From Volvox africanus (Eukaryota; Chlorophyta; Chlorophyceae; Chlamydomonadales; Volvocaceae), in contig BSDZ01000078.1 of the NCBI GenBank assembly GCA_030268105.1, positions 4,391,001 to 4,455,000 of the forward strand: a DNA stretch of 64,000 bases, given 5' to 3'. How positions within the stretch are numbered: position 1 is the stretch's first letter; every line of letters starts with the position of its first letter. Of the stretch, positions 37,301 through 49,300 are shown in pieces. The notes below the pieces were generated by a model. It had not been told where the DNA came from. It was given only the letters and a program-made list of their open reading frames with translations, and did not search any database. A program made the position numbers and the translations under genes.

Positions 37301-37548
37301 CGTCCGACATGCAGCCCAATCATTCCCGTTCACAATGGACGCCATGATCATCCTTGTGAATCCTAAACCCCGCCACGCCCCTGATCCATTATCGCTTTAC
37401 TCCTGGATCACAGTTTGTTCAAAACAACCTGGTGCGCCTGATCGTGGCCATGGTAAACGAGGCGACGGAAAACATTCCATGTTGGGATGATTATGTGGCC
37501 ACCAGTGAGTATGGGCTCGCAAAGGGCGGGTGTGCAATTTTGTGGTGA
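34371..37548 (+). CDS. HPAT: Hydroxyproline O-arabinosyltransferase (GT95, HPAT family)
   Basis: Four exons, 34371-34997, 36027-36383, 36795-37004 and 37414-37548, give a 442-residue type II Golgi protein. A signal anchor (FFVAAAVIFFLYSVFQASL) is followed by a Gly/Ser-rich stem. The catalytic domain has WQARIHYYWYKK, the strongly conserved MGGFTRLLHSGKADDLMDEI, IVLNRPYAFIEWI, the acidic ETDH site at the start of exon 2, GNSPTFVSVDEF, WNWVLEMYAYS, KPFYLLHLTYPC, FDKRDYSVKPPPRNL and VNEATENIP. The family transfers arabinose to hydroxyproline of extensin-like glycoproteins and signalling peptides, which suits an alga with a hydroxyproline-rich cell wall. Intron 1 is about 1 kb. A GTGAGT donor at 37505 inside the last exon could lead to a different C-terminus, so the stop at 37546-37548 is the less certain end. 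Confidence 0.94.
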
Positions 37549-38691
37549 GGCTTCCGTGTTTATTTAACACTCGTCTAAGACGGCGCCTCCAAGGGTGGGA
37601 CTTAAGAAATGCGTCGGTAGCACTGACTAACGCTCTTCAACGTTTGGATAGAGATGACCCACCCTCCCGTGCCCCAGCATGCTATCACGCCCTGTGGCAC
37701 CGCACCCCATTCCCTCCCTGTGCCCTGCAGGCAAGGTGGCAAAGTGCAACCAGCATAAACAAAATGCTGCTTTCCTAGCCTCGGCGTAGGGTCCGTGAGC
37801 CGTGACATTAGGCCAGTGAGATATTCTGATGCAGGATGGTATGACTTTCCATAACAACTATTGTTTGTAGTAGTGGTTGGCTGCATATGAAGGGCACTGG
37901 GTTGAGATCACAGGGTCTTGGTAGGAGCTAATGTTGAGGACGTGTTTGACGTGCTTTGTGTTTTGGACTTTTATTCTTCAAGCATAGTGCATTACTCGGA
38001 CAGGCGGTATTTCGTTTGGTGTGTGGAAACCTTGCCGTTAGTGTACGGAACCAACGAACAACGCCCGTGAACCCACAATTATTTAGGTTATGTGACATTC
38101 CCAGCGAAGATGATGTCGCTAATCAAGATCCTGTAAAGATCGGGGTGAGAGGGCTTGCCAGGCTGCATAAACAAGAGCATAAGGATAAATATCCCGTCTC
38201 GATCAAAACTTGATTCGCAACCATGCTTGTATATGTGGTCGTATATCAATAATGGTTGACAGTGTATCAGGTAGCTTTCCAGCCGAACGGGCAAATCGGG
38301 TCTTTGCGAAGTTAGCATCATCGACGGTCGGTGTGGACTGTGGTGCTTCTACATCCTCGTCGCAAGGCAAGCTTTTCTTTTAACATGTCATCATAAAAAT
38401 CAATGGGCATATAACACTGAATTTTATGCTTGATGAATTGTAGTTAATGCTGTCGGAGCATCGGATGACGCAACTTCACCTCCGGTCGCTCCTTCTATGA
38501 AAGGAAAGGTACTTCCCATCACTTAGGTGATAACTCTGCCTATTATTTTGAGTTACAAGTCCGCGAGTCTGTTCAGTACTCAACTTCTGGTGGCACAAAA
38601 CACACACGCTGCCGTGTTCATGGCCGTCCAGTAGCGCTGAAGCTTGCGGTTAGGTGCCCATGGTGCGCCCTGCACTCTCTTCCCCCGAGCA
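37549..38691. other. Intergenic gap
   Basis: About 1.1 kb between HPAT and the heme lyase gene, both on the plus strand. A TGTAA occurs near 38131, about 580 bases past the HPAT stop. No gene or notable repeat is seen. Confidence 0.4.
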
Positions 38692-40643
38692 ATGCAGGTT
38701 CTATCTAGTTGCTCCTACGCGGCTGCCGCCACGTCCTCGTTATCAACACCGTCCCCCTTGCCGTCCGCGCCGGGGAGCTGTCCTGTGCGACCAGCAGATG
38801 GCGGCACGCTCAACCCTCTAAATAACATCCCCTCAGGCCTTATCAACCAGTCTCTCCAGCCGGGGCTCAACACGCAGCGCCAGATGTCTAGCATACCTAT
38901 GACTCCTCCCGAGAAGTTGCCGACCCATCAGCAGGCGGGGCAGGACTATTGGGTATATCCGTCAGAGCAAATGTTTTATAACGCCATGAAGCGCAAGGTG
39001 GGCGTTGTAATAATATAATGGAAGCAGACTAAAGTGAAACGGGGACTTGAAACTCGAAGGGCAGCCCCTGGCTATAGCTGGGCCCCTGCAGCCCAGATAT
39101 TGCACCTCGGCCTGGCAACTCACGATAGGCCGATATGCGTGTGCTCGAACACCTAGCGCCGTGGATCTTCCGCACTTCAGGTTTCTGCACTCGCGTCCCG
39201 GCTCGCTGCATGTTGCCACATGCAGCCCCAGCGAACTGAACAGCCAAAGCCACGGCCGTGACCTGGCGTTGGCTGCCTGCGACGTTTGGTGTATTGCAGC
39301 TTTGTGTTTCCGATACTCACCGCTGGTTCCGTGGCCTTGCCGACTTCCCACCACTTGGCGGATTGCCACCCGCTGCACCACAGGGTTGGGACCCGCAAGT
39401 CGATGACATGCGCAGCGTGGTGGCGATCCACAATACCGTTAATGAACGGGCATGGCGGGAAGTTATGGCATGGGAGCGGCTGCATTGCGATGAGTGCGCC
39501 ACACCGCGCCTCAAGCGCTTCCAGGGCCGTCCCAGTGACCTCAGCCCGAAAGCGCGGCTGCTCAATTTCGTGGTGGGTTGCCAAGAGTGATGTGCTAACT
39601 GGCTGGGTATCAGGGTAATCTGGAGAAGATGATGAAAAGATATGGACAGGGGGGCCGAATAGGGGGGGGAAAGCGTCCAATCACTAGGGGCCCCTGGGTT
39701 CCCTAGGTCCCGGTAGGGGCTAGGCGTGGTTCGGGAGTAGGGGTTGCCGTGCTCGGGTAGCAGGTGGATCCCGGGCAGCAACTGAGTTGTTGGTTCTAGT
39801 AATATGGAAGTCCCAGTAATCATACGAAAGGTCGGGCATGCATGTACTGTATTGCAGGCTAGAGCAAACACTATGCCAGTTGGACATTAAGAATTTGGAA
39901 TCTTAAGGCTTTCTAATACTTATGGGATCGTCTGGCTCGAGGTTTGGATATCTATTAGGATGCCGGTATATGCTGGCATGTGGCGGTACGTGGCGGTATC
40001 CAGCTCTGTCAGCAATTTCGTGGCTCGTACAAGCTACTTCCTGTACTGGGGTTTGCAACCAGGCCTAAGCTTACTTGATTTCCATGTGAGGTTTTCCAGG
40101 CAAACAAGACTCGTCTACATGCAGCAGGATCCCTTGGTTGCAGCTATTATTGAGCTCTTGCCGGCCTACTTGGCAAGGGATGCTGTCGCCTAGGCAGCTA
40201 CTTCAGCCCTTGTCGCGCCTGCCGCTCCTGTTGCCGCTTTGTCGTAGGGCTTCGGCCTTCCATTCGACCGACATGACTGGGTGGTGGATCGCTGCGGCAG
40301 AGAGGTGAAAGCACTGGGGTGGCACATATTAGTCAACTAACTGGAAACGCGGAAACGGAGGGAAAGTCTGTCATGTAACCTGAGGGTCTCGGAGCCGCGG
40401 ATCGTCATGGCCTTCCGTACGTATTCGGTACAGGAATCACCCCCCGTTACCCTTCCCATTTGGGTAACTCCGCAGGTCCGTTACGTAATTGACTTTTACA
40501 ATGGCGCACCGCAGCCGGGCCAGACCGCCCCTGCTGCGTTCTTTCTGGACGTACGGCCCGCGCTGGACTCGTTTGAGGCGGTGTGGGACCGGATACGGAT
40601 GCAGTTCTCCTGGGTGCTCAGTGGCAGGTGGAGGGAGCCCTGA
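38692..40643 (+). CDS. HCCS: Holocytochrome c synthase (cytochrome c heme lyase)
   Basis: Four exons, 38692-38997, 39384-39572, 40248-40304 and 40476-40643, all with phase-0 junctions, give 239 residues. The enzyme attaches heme to the CXXCH motif of apocytochrome c (and c1) in the mitochondrial intermembrane space. Visible landmarks are a CP heme-regulatory-type motif near residue 30 (GSCPVRP), [11 protein letters not shown], the SSIPM segment, [27 protein letters not shown] with the family's conserved heme-ligand histidine (about residue 118), [24 protein letters not shown] and [11 protein letters not shown]. The start is the only in-frame ATG before the Pro/Ser-rich leader. It is a little shorter than animal homologues because that leader is short. 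It follows HPAT in tandem. Confidence 0.95.
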
Positions 40644-41722
40644 GGGCTATGGCGGAAACTGCTTCTAGTTAGTGCAGTAGCGCTTTAGTCCTGCTGATAT
40701 GTTGCCGGGGCGTCTTTCTGGGTGCGAAACAATGGTGACGGTGGACGTTGGCTTGGCTCCTGGATTGGCGGGATGTGTCGGTTCGATGGTCCGTCCGGTA
40801 CCGTAGACCCGCGTGCGTGCATGTGCTGTATGTGCTGACGACTAAGTCTGCACCTCTAGATAGGGGGCCGATGCTGCCGTTCGGTGCTTGCTGTCGATAC
40901 AGCTGACGGTGGCTCATGAAAAGGCTGCCAGGGCAGGGCTTCACGCTCGGGATGACATGAGGGGGGGGCGGTGAGGAGCCCAGGCAACGACGACTCTGAG
41001 TGAAGGCCGGTGCAAAACATTTTGGCATGAGTTCAGCACGAGTCGATACAGGAGACATGGATGGGGATTGCTCGGCGATTCTGCGCGTGTCCAAGTCCTG
41101 CGCCGTGCACATCACCGTGCGAATTAGGACGTTGGGGTTTAGTATGTTAGTGGTATCCTTCATGGGCAATTTCGCCCAGGTCTTTGCTTTATACAACAGG
41201 TTGAGGTTAGGTCGAGGCGTCGAGGCCCGGCTGAGTGCATCTCGTGCGCCGGGCTTCAGGCTTCGGAGCTCCCCGTGGTGATTATACTGCAGTAAGGTCC
41301 GTTGCAGCATAATTTCAATAATTGATGTATATCGGCTTATTGCATGTATGCGTCGCAAGCGGCCTGTCTTCGCAATATCGAAAGTCTAAGGAGCTTCAAT
41401 GCAACCTTGGTCCCGTACCCTAATGGCTTACCAAGACCGTCATCTATGGTTGCGACATCTTGTGAACAATCTTGTGAATCCTTTGAACTTGGTATGTCAG
41501 GAGCATATTTTTTGAAGGGACCCTTCCCACTTGATTGAGCCTCATAGTCCCAAGAACTTTGAGAACATAACATTTAACCAAAGGAAAGGTTCTAGAACTT
41601 TTATTTTTTGAAAGGTGATTGCCCTGAAATACTTGTCATCTTATCCCAAGCTAGACGATAATTGGTGCCTGGGCGTCCGCGATATCCAGAACGAATACTA
41701 CACATAATACCAACATCTTTTA
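40644..41722. other. Intergenic gap
   Basis: About 1.1 kb between the heme lyase gene and the next plus-strand gene. It holds the heme lyase 3' end and presumably the promoter of the gene at 41723. A 229-codon minus-strand open frame (40669-41358) is rejected as non-coding (see rejected list). Confidence 0.4.
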
Positions 41723-42821
41723 ATGGAGGGCTCAATAGGAGCAGCAGGCGAAGTGGGCCCTACCGGTTTCCGTAACCTTGAACCAATTAGCCGGCAACAA
41801 CGGGAAGCAGCTCGTGACAAGGATTTCCTCGAGAAGTCACGTCTTCAAGCTCGACAAAGAAATATTTTGCAGCCACCGGAAAACTTCTTTGGCAGCCCTG
41901 TCGTCCCAGAACGCCAAGCCCCGTCGTACTGCAACGAGCACGATAGATTCAACCGCGACGTGGCAGGGGAAAACTACCAGCGAAAGCAAGGAGCCCTAGA
42001 GAAGAAAGAGGTGAGGCAGGGATCATCATGGTATCACCTCAGGGTGTGGGTATTTGGGGCCACCATTTTCATGACATGGTTTCCTATCCTCTCTCTAACT
42101 TGTTAACGGTATGTCACCGCATGGCTGCAGGAGCTGTATGCAACAAAGCGCGTGACCAACTACAATCGTGAACACGGCATCAAAGCCGCGGATCAGGCCA
42201 TGGAGCAACGTGAGGCGACCCTGTTTGAAACGGCTCGGACCTTGGGTACTGGTGCGCGGCGAAATCAGAGCGGCGAATCTTACAACATCATCAGTTTAGA
42301 TTACAACCGGAACAGCGGGGGGCAGACTCTAGCGTCCAAGGTACGATGCTGGCACTCAAGGGAGCGATGCATCCAACCACTAGGGCTGAAGGGATATGTG
42401 ACCTGAACAGTGATCTATGCAGGGTTGCACTGCGCCGAAATGCCTTAAGGCCAGGGATCAATTTTTATTTGGGCCCCATATGCCGCGTCTAAGGCAGCTT
42501 CTCTGCAGTTCCCAAGTTTGTGGACTTCTCCCGTCGACGATGTTGATTTCATAAAGCACATGCACACAACCTTGGTCAGGTCCTTGCGCAAGACGGGCAT
42601 CCAACCTGCATCTAAGCCTCAGGATCCCACTTCTGCAGCTTCACGTGACGCTTTTCCTGTGGTCCTTCTTCTTACTGCTACTTGTTGGCCCACAGGACTC
42701 AGCCTACCAGGAGCGTCGGCAGGCACGCGCCGCGCACCTCCACGCTAAATCGCACAGCGTTACACACAACATCATTACAGGCGAGCCTGTCAAGATGCCC
42801 ATGCCTGCAAAGCCGCAATGA
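41723..42821 (+). CDS. Unrecognised conserved-looking protein, possibly ciliary
   Basis: Exons 41723-42010, 42131-42340 and 42696-42821 join in phase 0; a likely extra exon, about 42509-42574 (FPSLWTSPVDDVDFIKHMH), also fits in phase, giving 207 or 229 residues. The protein is very polar, rich in Gln, Arg and Asn, with helical stretches (ISRQQREAARDKDFLEKSRL; ADQAMEQREATLFETARTL) and no membrane segment. Two similar short motifs stand out, YNIISLDYN near the middle and HNIITGEPV near the C-terminus. Repeated N-I-I-(S/T) motifs in a basic, Tyr-rich filamentous protein remind me of flagellum-associated or microtubule inner proteins, but this is only an impression. The ATG at 41723 is well placed behind an AT-rich leader. 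Real coding status is likely from clean exon borders and codon use; function is unknown. Confidence 0.68.
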
Positions 42822-44230
42822 CCGCCAGGGCTTCCGGATCACCTGTCTCAGTGAGAAGAATGTAGACACAAGGGAGTGACAGCGTTTACCCGCCTCGTAA
42901 GTGTCGTCCCTAGTTGCTATTAAGCGGAGCGATCCTGTGGAGGGGACATAGCGGAAGGCGCCCCTCCGAACTTCAACCTACGCACATGTGCTCCACCAAA
43001 CGTGTCAACCGACTATCCGACCAGGTTGCGCTTGCACAGCAGCCAGTAGCCAGCGGCCATGTCACAAAACTGCAATAATTACTTCAGCGTATCCGAGCAG
43101 GAGTCGGCGAGCGTTACTATCTTCACGAAGGGTCCGTTATGAACCAAGGAGGGAACGGGAGGTAGTGGGGTGGCTGCTAGGGTATGGGCTGCAAGTGAAT
43201 TGAACTCCCCATGAGCATCGGGAGGCGTTCGCTAAGCAAGGGCCTTTGGTAAGGATGTGGAAAGCGTTGCGGTGGGCATCTTAAATGGACGCCTAGTTCC
43301 GTTGGACTGCCTTGCTCTGACACCGGACATAAACGTCGTACAAACCCAGCGTGCCGAACAAGAGACCCTGTGGGGTCAGAGACGCGAGGGAGAGGGGTCG
43401 AGTATGGCAGTGACAGTCAGAAAGGCTGACTGCTGGGGTGCATACGTGACGAACACGACGGCGGAGTGGGTGTTCGTGCCGAAAACATTGAGCGCGGATG
43501 ATGACCCCTACGTAAAACGCCAATGCAAGGGTCTTGTGTAAGCGACCGAGAGAACTAAAAGAGCATATCTCGTCCGGCGCTTCCTTGTGTGGTGGTGTAG
43601 GTATTATTCCGAAGGTGCAGAGGTCGCGTGTGAGCATAAGCATGCCGTGCTTGCCACATGAACTCGTTTAGTGAAAGCAGGTTGAGAACCTCGAAAAGTC
43701 CAGGGTTCGCCCTGGTAAGCGTGCTGTGCGATTTTACTTTGTAAGTACCGCAGTTTGGATGTACCCTATTACCAATTACCACGACGATTGAAGTCGACCA
43801 TATGATTTGTGGCACTCGCCTTAGTAACCCTGTCCCATTGCCATTCATGCAGAAGCTACGTGTTCCACTAGCTGACGGTCGCTCGTGACAGTGCAAAGCG
43901 ATAGACGGCAACTTTGCAATAGGCATGGGCCGATGTGGTGTCGCGGTGGGCAACTGAACTGCAAGGCCTTGGGTTATGTGGGGAGTAGCCCCAACCTTAC
44001 GACATGCTATCCCACATTGATTTTTTTGAGAGCCTGTAAGGCATTTTGGAATGATTCTACCCTTTAATCCAGGCTACAGTACTAACTAGCCCAGCCTCTT
44101 TGCATCCCTCTCCCCAAGTAACTGCTTAAGCAGGACATAGCAAGATAACCGATACTGTCCCACTCCCCAAAGCCAATACGCCGTGTCGACGTGCGCATTA
44201 CGCCAAGCTGCCTAACTCAACTCAACTCAA
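42822..44230. other. Intergenic gap between convergent genes
   Basis: About 1.4 kb. An open frame at 43257-43541 (+) ending MAVTVRKADCWGAYVTNTT ... is protein-like in its second half but has no recognised family or partner exon. TGTAA occurs at about 43537 and 43741. A short tandem AACTC run sits at about 44215-44231 beside the next gene's stop. Confidence 0.35.
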
Positions 44231-45380
44231 CTAGCTACCTTCAGACGAACTTACTCTGAAACCTGCTTCCAGCGGCGGATAGCCCTGCCGAAGCGCGTAC
44301 CCCACTGTAATCGCAGCAACCACGGAATGAGCCACCAGGATGAACCACCACGCTTGCTGCGCCAACACCTCCTGGTCTGCGACGTGTGAAAGGCGCGAGA
44401 ACTGGGCGCCAGTGACATTACCTTTAGAGTACCTAGACTACCTCATGGTCGCACGTTGTCAAAACGGTGGCCCCATGCACATACAGCTGGCATGGAACTA
44501 TGGATGAGTGGCTTGCAGCCCAGTTCAGTCTACAACAACATGTGTGTGTACGCCTTCTTGGTGCAATGACCGTTTGAAGTACTGACGCTACTGACAGGCT
44601 AGAAAGCGAATATGCATGGTTTTGCTGGACCACTTATCCTTCACTTACCCCTAGTCAGCACACCGATGCGACTCCAGTCGCCCGAGAAACCAGCGTCCAC
44701 GAGTGCTGCGTACACCTACGTCACGAGATGAATCGGCGGGTGGAAAGGACCGCGTATAGCAGCGCACCATTGCTTTGCAGTGCGCTGAATGCGATACACA
44801 CCGGCCATCAGCTTGAGATGGCATAGCGGTGGTGGGTCCCAGGGAACACCCATGAAGCTACCTGCCGACTATCTACCGCACACGGAGGCACCTTGATATG
44901 TATACGCATCCGTTCATTTCGCTGCAGGACACTTTACACAGCGTCCGTCTTTACAGTCTTTGCGCTTACAACCCACCACGAGCTCCGCCCCTTGGGCGAA
45001 GTTGTAGACCCCGCTGTTGATTGATCTGCAGTTAGTCAAAAACATGCAAGAGGTTGCGCCTGAATATGTGACTACTGGGAAACCGCCGCGCGTAGGTAGC
45101 CCCCCGTACAGCCCACGCAGTGGCACGGTCTTTTCAGTACGATTTACTCAAAAGCCCGATGCTTGTAGCATATAGAAACTCACATGTCTGTTGGCCAGAT
45201 CTTGTAAGAGCTGGGGGCCGGCCACTGGTCGTCTATGCTGGCCTTTACAAGCGTCAAAGGTCTTAATGGACGCGCAGAGGTACCAAACGGACAAAAACTA
45301 TATAAGGTATTTCTCATGTTCCTAGAAGCGAAAGCGGACTGCTTGAACGGTTTGCCAAACCCAATGGTCGACGCGTACAT
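44231..45380 (-). CDS. Small plastid-targeted membrane protein of unknown function (SGDWSRIG-type)
   Basis: Four exons join in phase: 45380-45184, 45025-44977, 44715-44649 and 44376-44231, giving 152 residues. The first is a transit-peptide-like leader (MYASTIGFGKPFKQSAFAS..., rich in Ser, Thr, Arg, few acids) ending KASIDDQWPAPSSYKIWP. The mature part starts near SINSGVYNFAQGAELV, continues with VYAALVDAGFSGDWSRIGV and LTRDQEVLAQQ, and ends with one clear membrane helix, AWWFILVAHSVVAAITVGYAL, then RQGYPPLEAGF. The phrase SGDWSRIGV recalls, from memory, a family of uncharacterised plastid proteins in plants and algae. Donors GTGAGT and GTAAGT and a CTAAC-TGCAG acceptor support the model. A GTAAGT directly after GFR (44254) could lead to a further exon; otherwise the frame ends SSSEGS and stop. 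Confidence 0.75.
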
Positions 45381-46315
45381 CTTTAAAGATGCAGAAGCAG
45401 CGAGGTTGCAACCAGATTAACTAACCGGTGGTCGAATATTGCTTACATATAGCGGTAGACACTTATCGATTATATTGTCACGCGCAGGAATCAGGACATC
45501 CCCATATATTTAACCGACATGGTTTACGGCATGGGACGACAGGACCAGAGCAGAGAGCAGGGCAACTTGGCGGTAGTCGGAGAAATATTTCCGGCTGGTC
45601 CTTTATATGCCTTAATAATATTCACCAAAGTTACTATGGACTGGACGCCTAGTTATTCAAACTGAGGTCGTGCACTGTTGTTATTCCCTGGGATTGGCTC
45701 TAATTCATTTAGGTGGTGGCCAGGATTCTTGCTTGTCTGGGTGCTAGCGTATGTAAGGGGGCATCCTGTACTTCTGCCTTCATTAGTCATGCATAAAACG
45801 AAGTCATGCTCCAGGAGTAGCACGAGATGGCTAACTCAGGTCATTCCGTATTTGCCTGTGGGTCGAAAACACACATCTAATCAGCACCCTGTTCACTAGC
45901 AAAACACAAGGGTGCTCTTCTCAACACTTACCAGCCGGCTCATTTAACCCTTCCGGCCTTGCGAAGCCACGGAGTTTCCACGAAACCTGTTTCATCGCTG
46001 CCATGCCAAGGATTCTGGGGGAGTGAGCAATTGTATCCTGGCGGATTAAATGAATGTGATCGCCCCTCTAAGCTAACCTTTTAAGCGCTCGGGGCCTAAA
46101 ACTGCAGAGACATTCAGCGAACGTTTGGGCATAAAGACTAACAATCCTGCGACGCTAATTCGCGTACTGTACCTGCACCCGCGTCCTCACCGCTTCACCA
46201 GTCCCCGGCATCCCGCTATGCTATCCCCTGCGTCGTCTCCTTTCGTGAATAAATCACGATGAGAGCCTGCCCCTAGCAAGCCTCTGATCGCTTTGAACGC
46301 CACACCCCAGTTTCC
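45381..46315. other. Intergenic gap
   Basis: About 0.9 kb between the plastid membrane-protein gene and the 3' end of ALG6, both on the minus strand. It should hold the former's promoter and the latter's 3' untranslated region. Base composition is AT-richer than the exons. No gene recognised. Confidence 0.4.
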
Positions 46316-49300
46316 TCAGTCGCATTTCCTCTGCGTCTTGACCGCGGGTCCACGTCCTCCATCACCACCCTCTAGCCACTGGCTGATCTGCAAATAAATG
46401 GACGTAAGCGCAAACCCCCCAAAGGCTGCTGTGATAAATGCCCTGTCGTGCAACCAAGGCAACCGCTCTGGCGGTGGCAGAATCAGGCGCGCCGCATGCA
46501 AGCCCAGGTTGCCTGCCACTGCCAGGCTTGCAAGCACCACCCAGTGTCGCAGCGCCCAGCCCGACAACCCAGTCACCGCCTGCTTAAGCCATCCGCTACG
46601 CCGCCTGGCTTTGCTGCTAGCTTGGGCCTGTGGGACACAACACCGGGGAAGGAGGCGTGGGTATCTTATGAAGCAGGCGGACTTGAGAAATGTGGTGGCG
46701 CCGGGTTCATGGAAGGTGCACGTCTATTGGGTTAGGCTTTTCTATCAGCTAGGGATAAGACTGGACATGCCATATTGGCCCGGGCGTTGCCGCTTCTCAG
46801 CATAGTTGGCGATTTGGCATTGCGTATGTGAACAGAGACGCCTACTTGGGCTGCATGTGCTCAAGCGCGTTCTATTTCACATTACCCACTCGGTGTAGTT
46901 GCCGTGCGAGCGATAGCGCAGGCCCCGCCATGACAGCACCATAGAGCGCACAAAGCGAGATGTATGGCAGTGACACGCCGTCGCGCTCCAGCAACGGAAA
47001 CATTGAAAAAGCTGCCAAGATGGGGAGCCAGGCCGCGAGCGTAGGCTCTTCACCCGCCAGTAGCGTGATCGGGAGAAGCGGCAACAGAATGGACTTTTCA
47101 TGAACCTGCGGAAGAAACAACGATGAGAAAGCTCTATCGCAACAAGGGAAAGAGATTGAGCGGAGGTTGGAACCCCGATCTAAATTGCAAAGGAAAGTGT
47201 ACACGTGTGCGACATGGAGAGTTGGACACCGCGACGAGTTTGTAGCGTATTACTGGTGCCTTATGTAATTCGGCTTTGGCGTGAGCAGCATAAAGCATGT
47301 TGCGCCGGTGCACCTGATAAGAGAACATGTAGAACGCGAAGGCCGAGTTGGCCATGCACCTCAGGAGGCCCCAACGCGTTGGCGAGCGGACACCACCGCC
47401 AATAGGTTGGGCAGGTCTCCCCATGATTTGGTGGGCCATGGCGGGTGCGCCAGCAGCCAGTGTCGTCACTGCTGCGGCTCGCAGAAGTACGGGCGCCGGG
47501 AATTTAGCCTTCCACTTGATTAGCAGCGAAGAGGTGCACCACCAATTGGCCACGTAATCCTCGTACAGGCCGCGGCGCACGGGAAAGATCCGCGTTAATA
47601 CCTGTGCAGATTATTGGCAGTCAATTTGACGAAGCTGAGGTGACCTTGTTGTAGCTGCAATCGAGTAGACAAGGGTATTGGTTTGGGGGAGCGAAACCAG
47701 CCCAAGACATTTACGTCTCATGTGATTGAGGCTACAACACTTCTGGATGGTATCGCATGGCACGGACTAGGAATTCCAAGCCTTTGCACGCGAAGCTGAA
47801 ACAGGGCCAGCTGGTCGATTTCTCTTTATGTAATTATCACTACTGGTCACGGTGCCATCATCTGCGGCAGCAATGCATTACGGGTCATGGTCAAGGAAGC
47901 AGCTGCTGACCGCATATGAGTGGCTCAATGGCCTTTTCCTCAATATGCGCACGCTTCACGAGCTCCGCTGATTGCGTATTTACGTGCAGCTTTGCATGCA
48001 AAACGCGCACACCTGTAGGACAGCCTCCTTGGACGAGAGGTACGGCGCCCAGCAAACTGCAAATGTTGCTATGACGGTGAGGCCCAGTTTGCTCACCATG
48101 AGGATCTTCGGGCAGAGGGGGTCATTGCGGCAGGGCCAAGACAGCGTCACGGAGCCAGTGGGTGCGGCCTACGTCCCATCCCGCAAACCTATAACCTACC
48201 GATAACAACTGAGATCTGATCGGTGGCTGCATTTCTGTCGACAGCTGGCTAAATGCGCAGCCGGCCCGCAGCGCCCGCTGCTCTAACCTGGCCTTGCCGT
48301 CCCCGCACCTTGGGCCCTACTCCGCGGTGGCGCTCTGAATGCAGCGCCCAGCCCAGCAGGTGTGCGAAGAACGCGGGCGCGAAGAACAACGCCATCTGCT
48401 TGTGGTTGAGCGCTAAAGAGAACAGGGCTGCGCCCAGGAGCTGGCGGCCCGCGCCGATAGCCGCTGCGGCCGCTAGCGTAAGGCCCAGGCTGACGTTGTT
48501 GTACTGGAAGTGCCCGTGGTCGATGATGATGGCAGCGGGGTTGAACAACAAGGCTATGAGAGCTAGAACGCGGGCACGGCGAGCTGTAGCAGCAGCGCTG
48601 CCAGACGTCGAGGACGACAAGGCGGAGGGTGAGGAAGAGGATCCGTAGAAGACATAGACAGCGGCCAGGCAAGCCGGGAAGTAAACTGGACACCGACATA
48701 TGGGTACGACAAGGGAAAGTGCAATCTGGTCGGAGCCAGGAAGGGGGGAACCCGAACTGCTCAGGAAAGGACGGAAAAGGTTTGCAAGAAACACGAAGGG
48801 TTGGGGAACGCCAGGTAAGCGCAAGAACGGAAGGGGAAGGCTAGCATAGAAAGCATGGTAGCATAGAAAGAATTTGAGTGCCAATTAGTGCCAGGAAGTC
48901 TTGCGTGTGCTGCACGTCGTGGATGGGGTTTCCAAACAACGGAAGTGCGCCTTCCCTTAGGGACAGGTCGACAAGGTCAAAGAGCTTAAGGTCCCGGGGC
49001 GACGCCCAGAAGCAGAACGGACGTTGTCCGTCTGTCTGTCTTCCCAACAATTTTCGGACCAGATGCTACTCCTGTTTGCCGTTTGCAGGCCCGATTTCCA
49101 GACGAGCCGACACTGGTTCCCACCGAGATGCTGCTGCCGTAAAACCAGGCTACATAATCAAGCCGACCGGAATCTTAAAGGACTATTTTCATCCTGGGCA
49201 GGATGATGAACTCCCCGTGTCCTCACCGAAGTTTACGTCCTCGCCCCGCGACTCGGCTCGCTTTTCCCCTAGATTTGGACAAGGCTTTGAATAAGGCCCA

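Noticed and set aside
40669..41358. 229-codon minus-strand open frame
   Set aside because: No recognisable domain, low-complexity basic composition and no exon-like codon use; it lies where the heme lyase 3' region is expected.
44914..45126. Minus-strand 70-codon Cys-rich open frame (ending CKRKDCKDGRCVKCPAAK)
   Set aside because: It has no ATG start, and its middle is exon 45025-44977 of the plastid membrane-protein gene read through the flanking introns; the splice model gives a much better protein.
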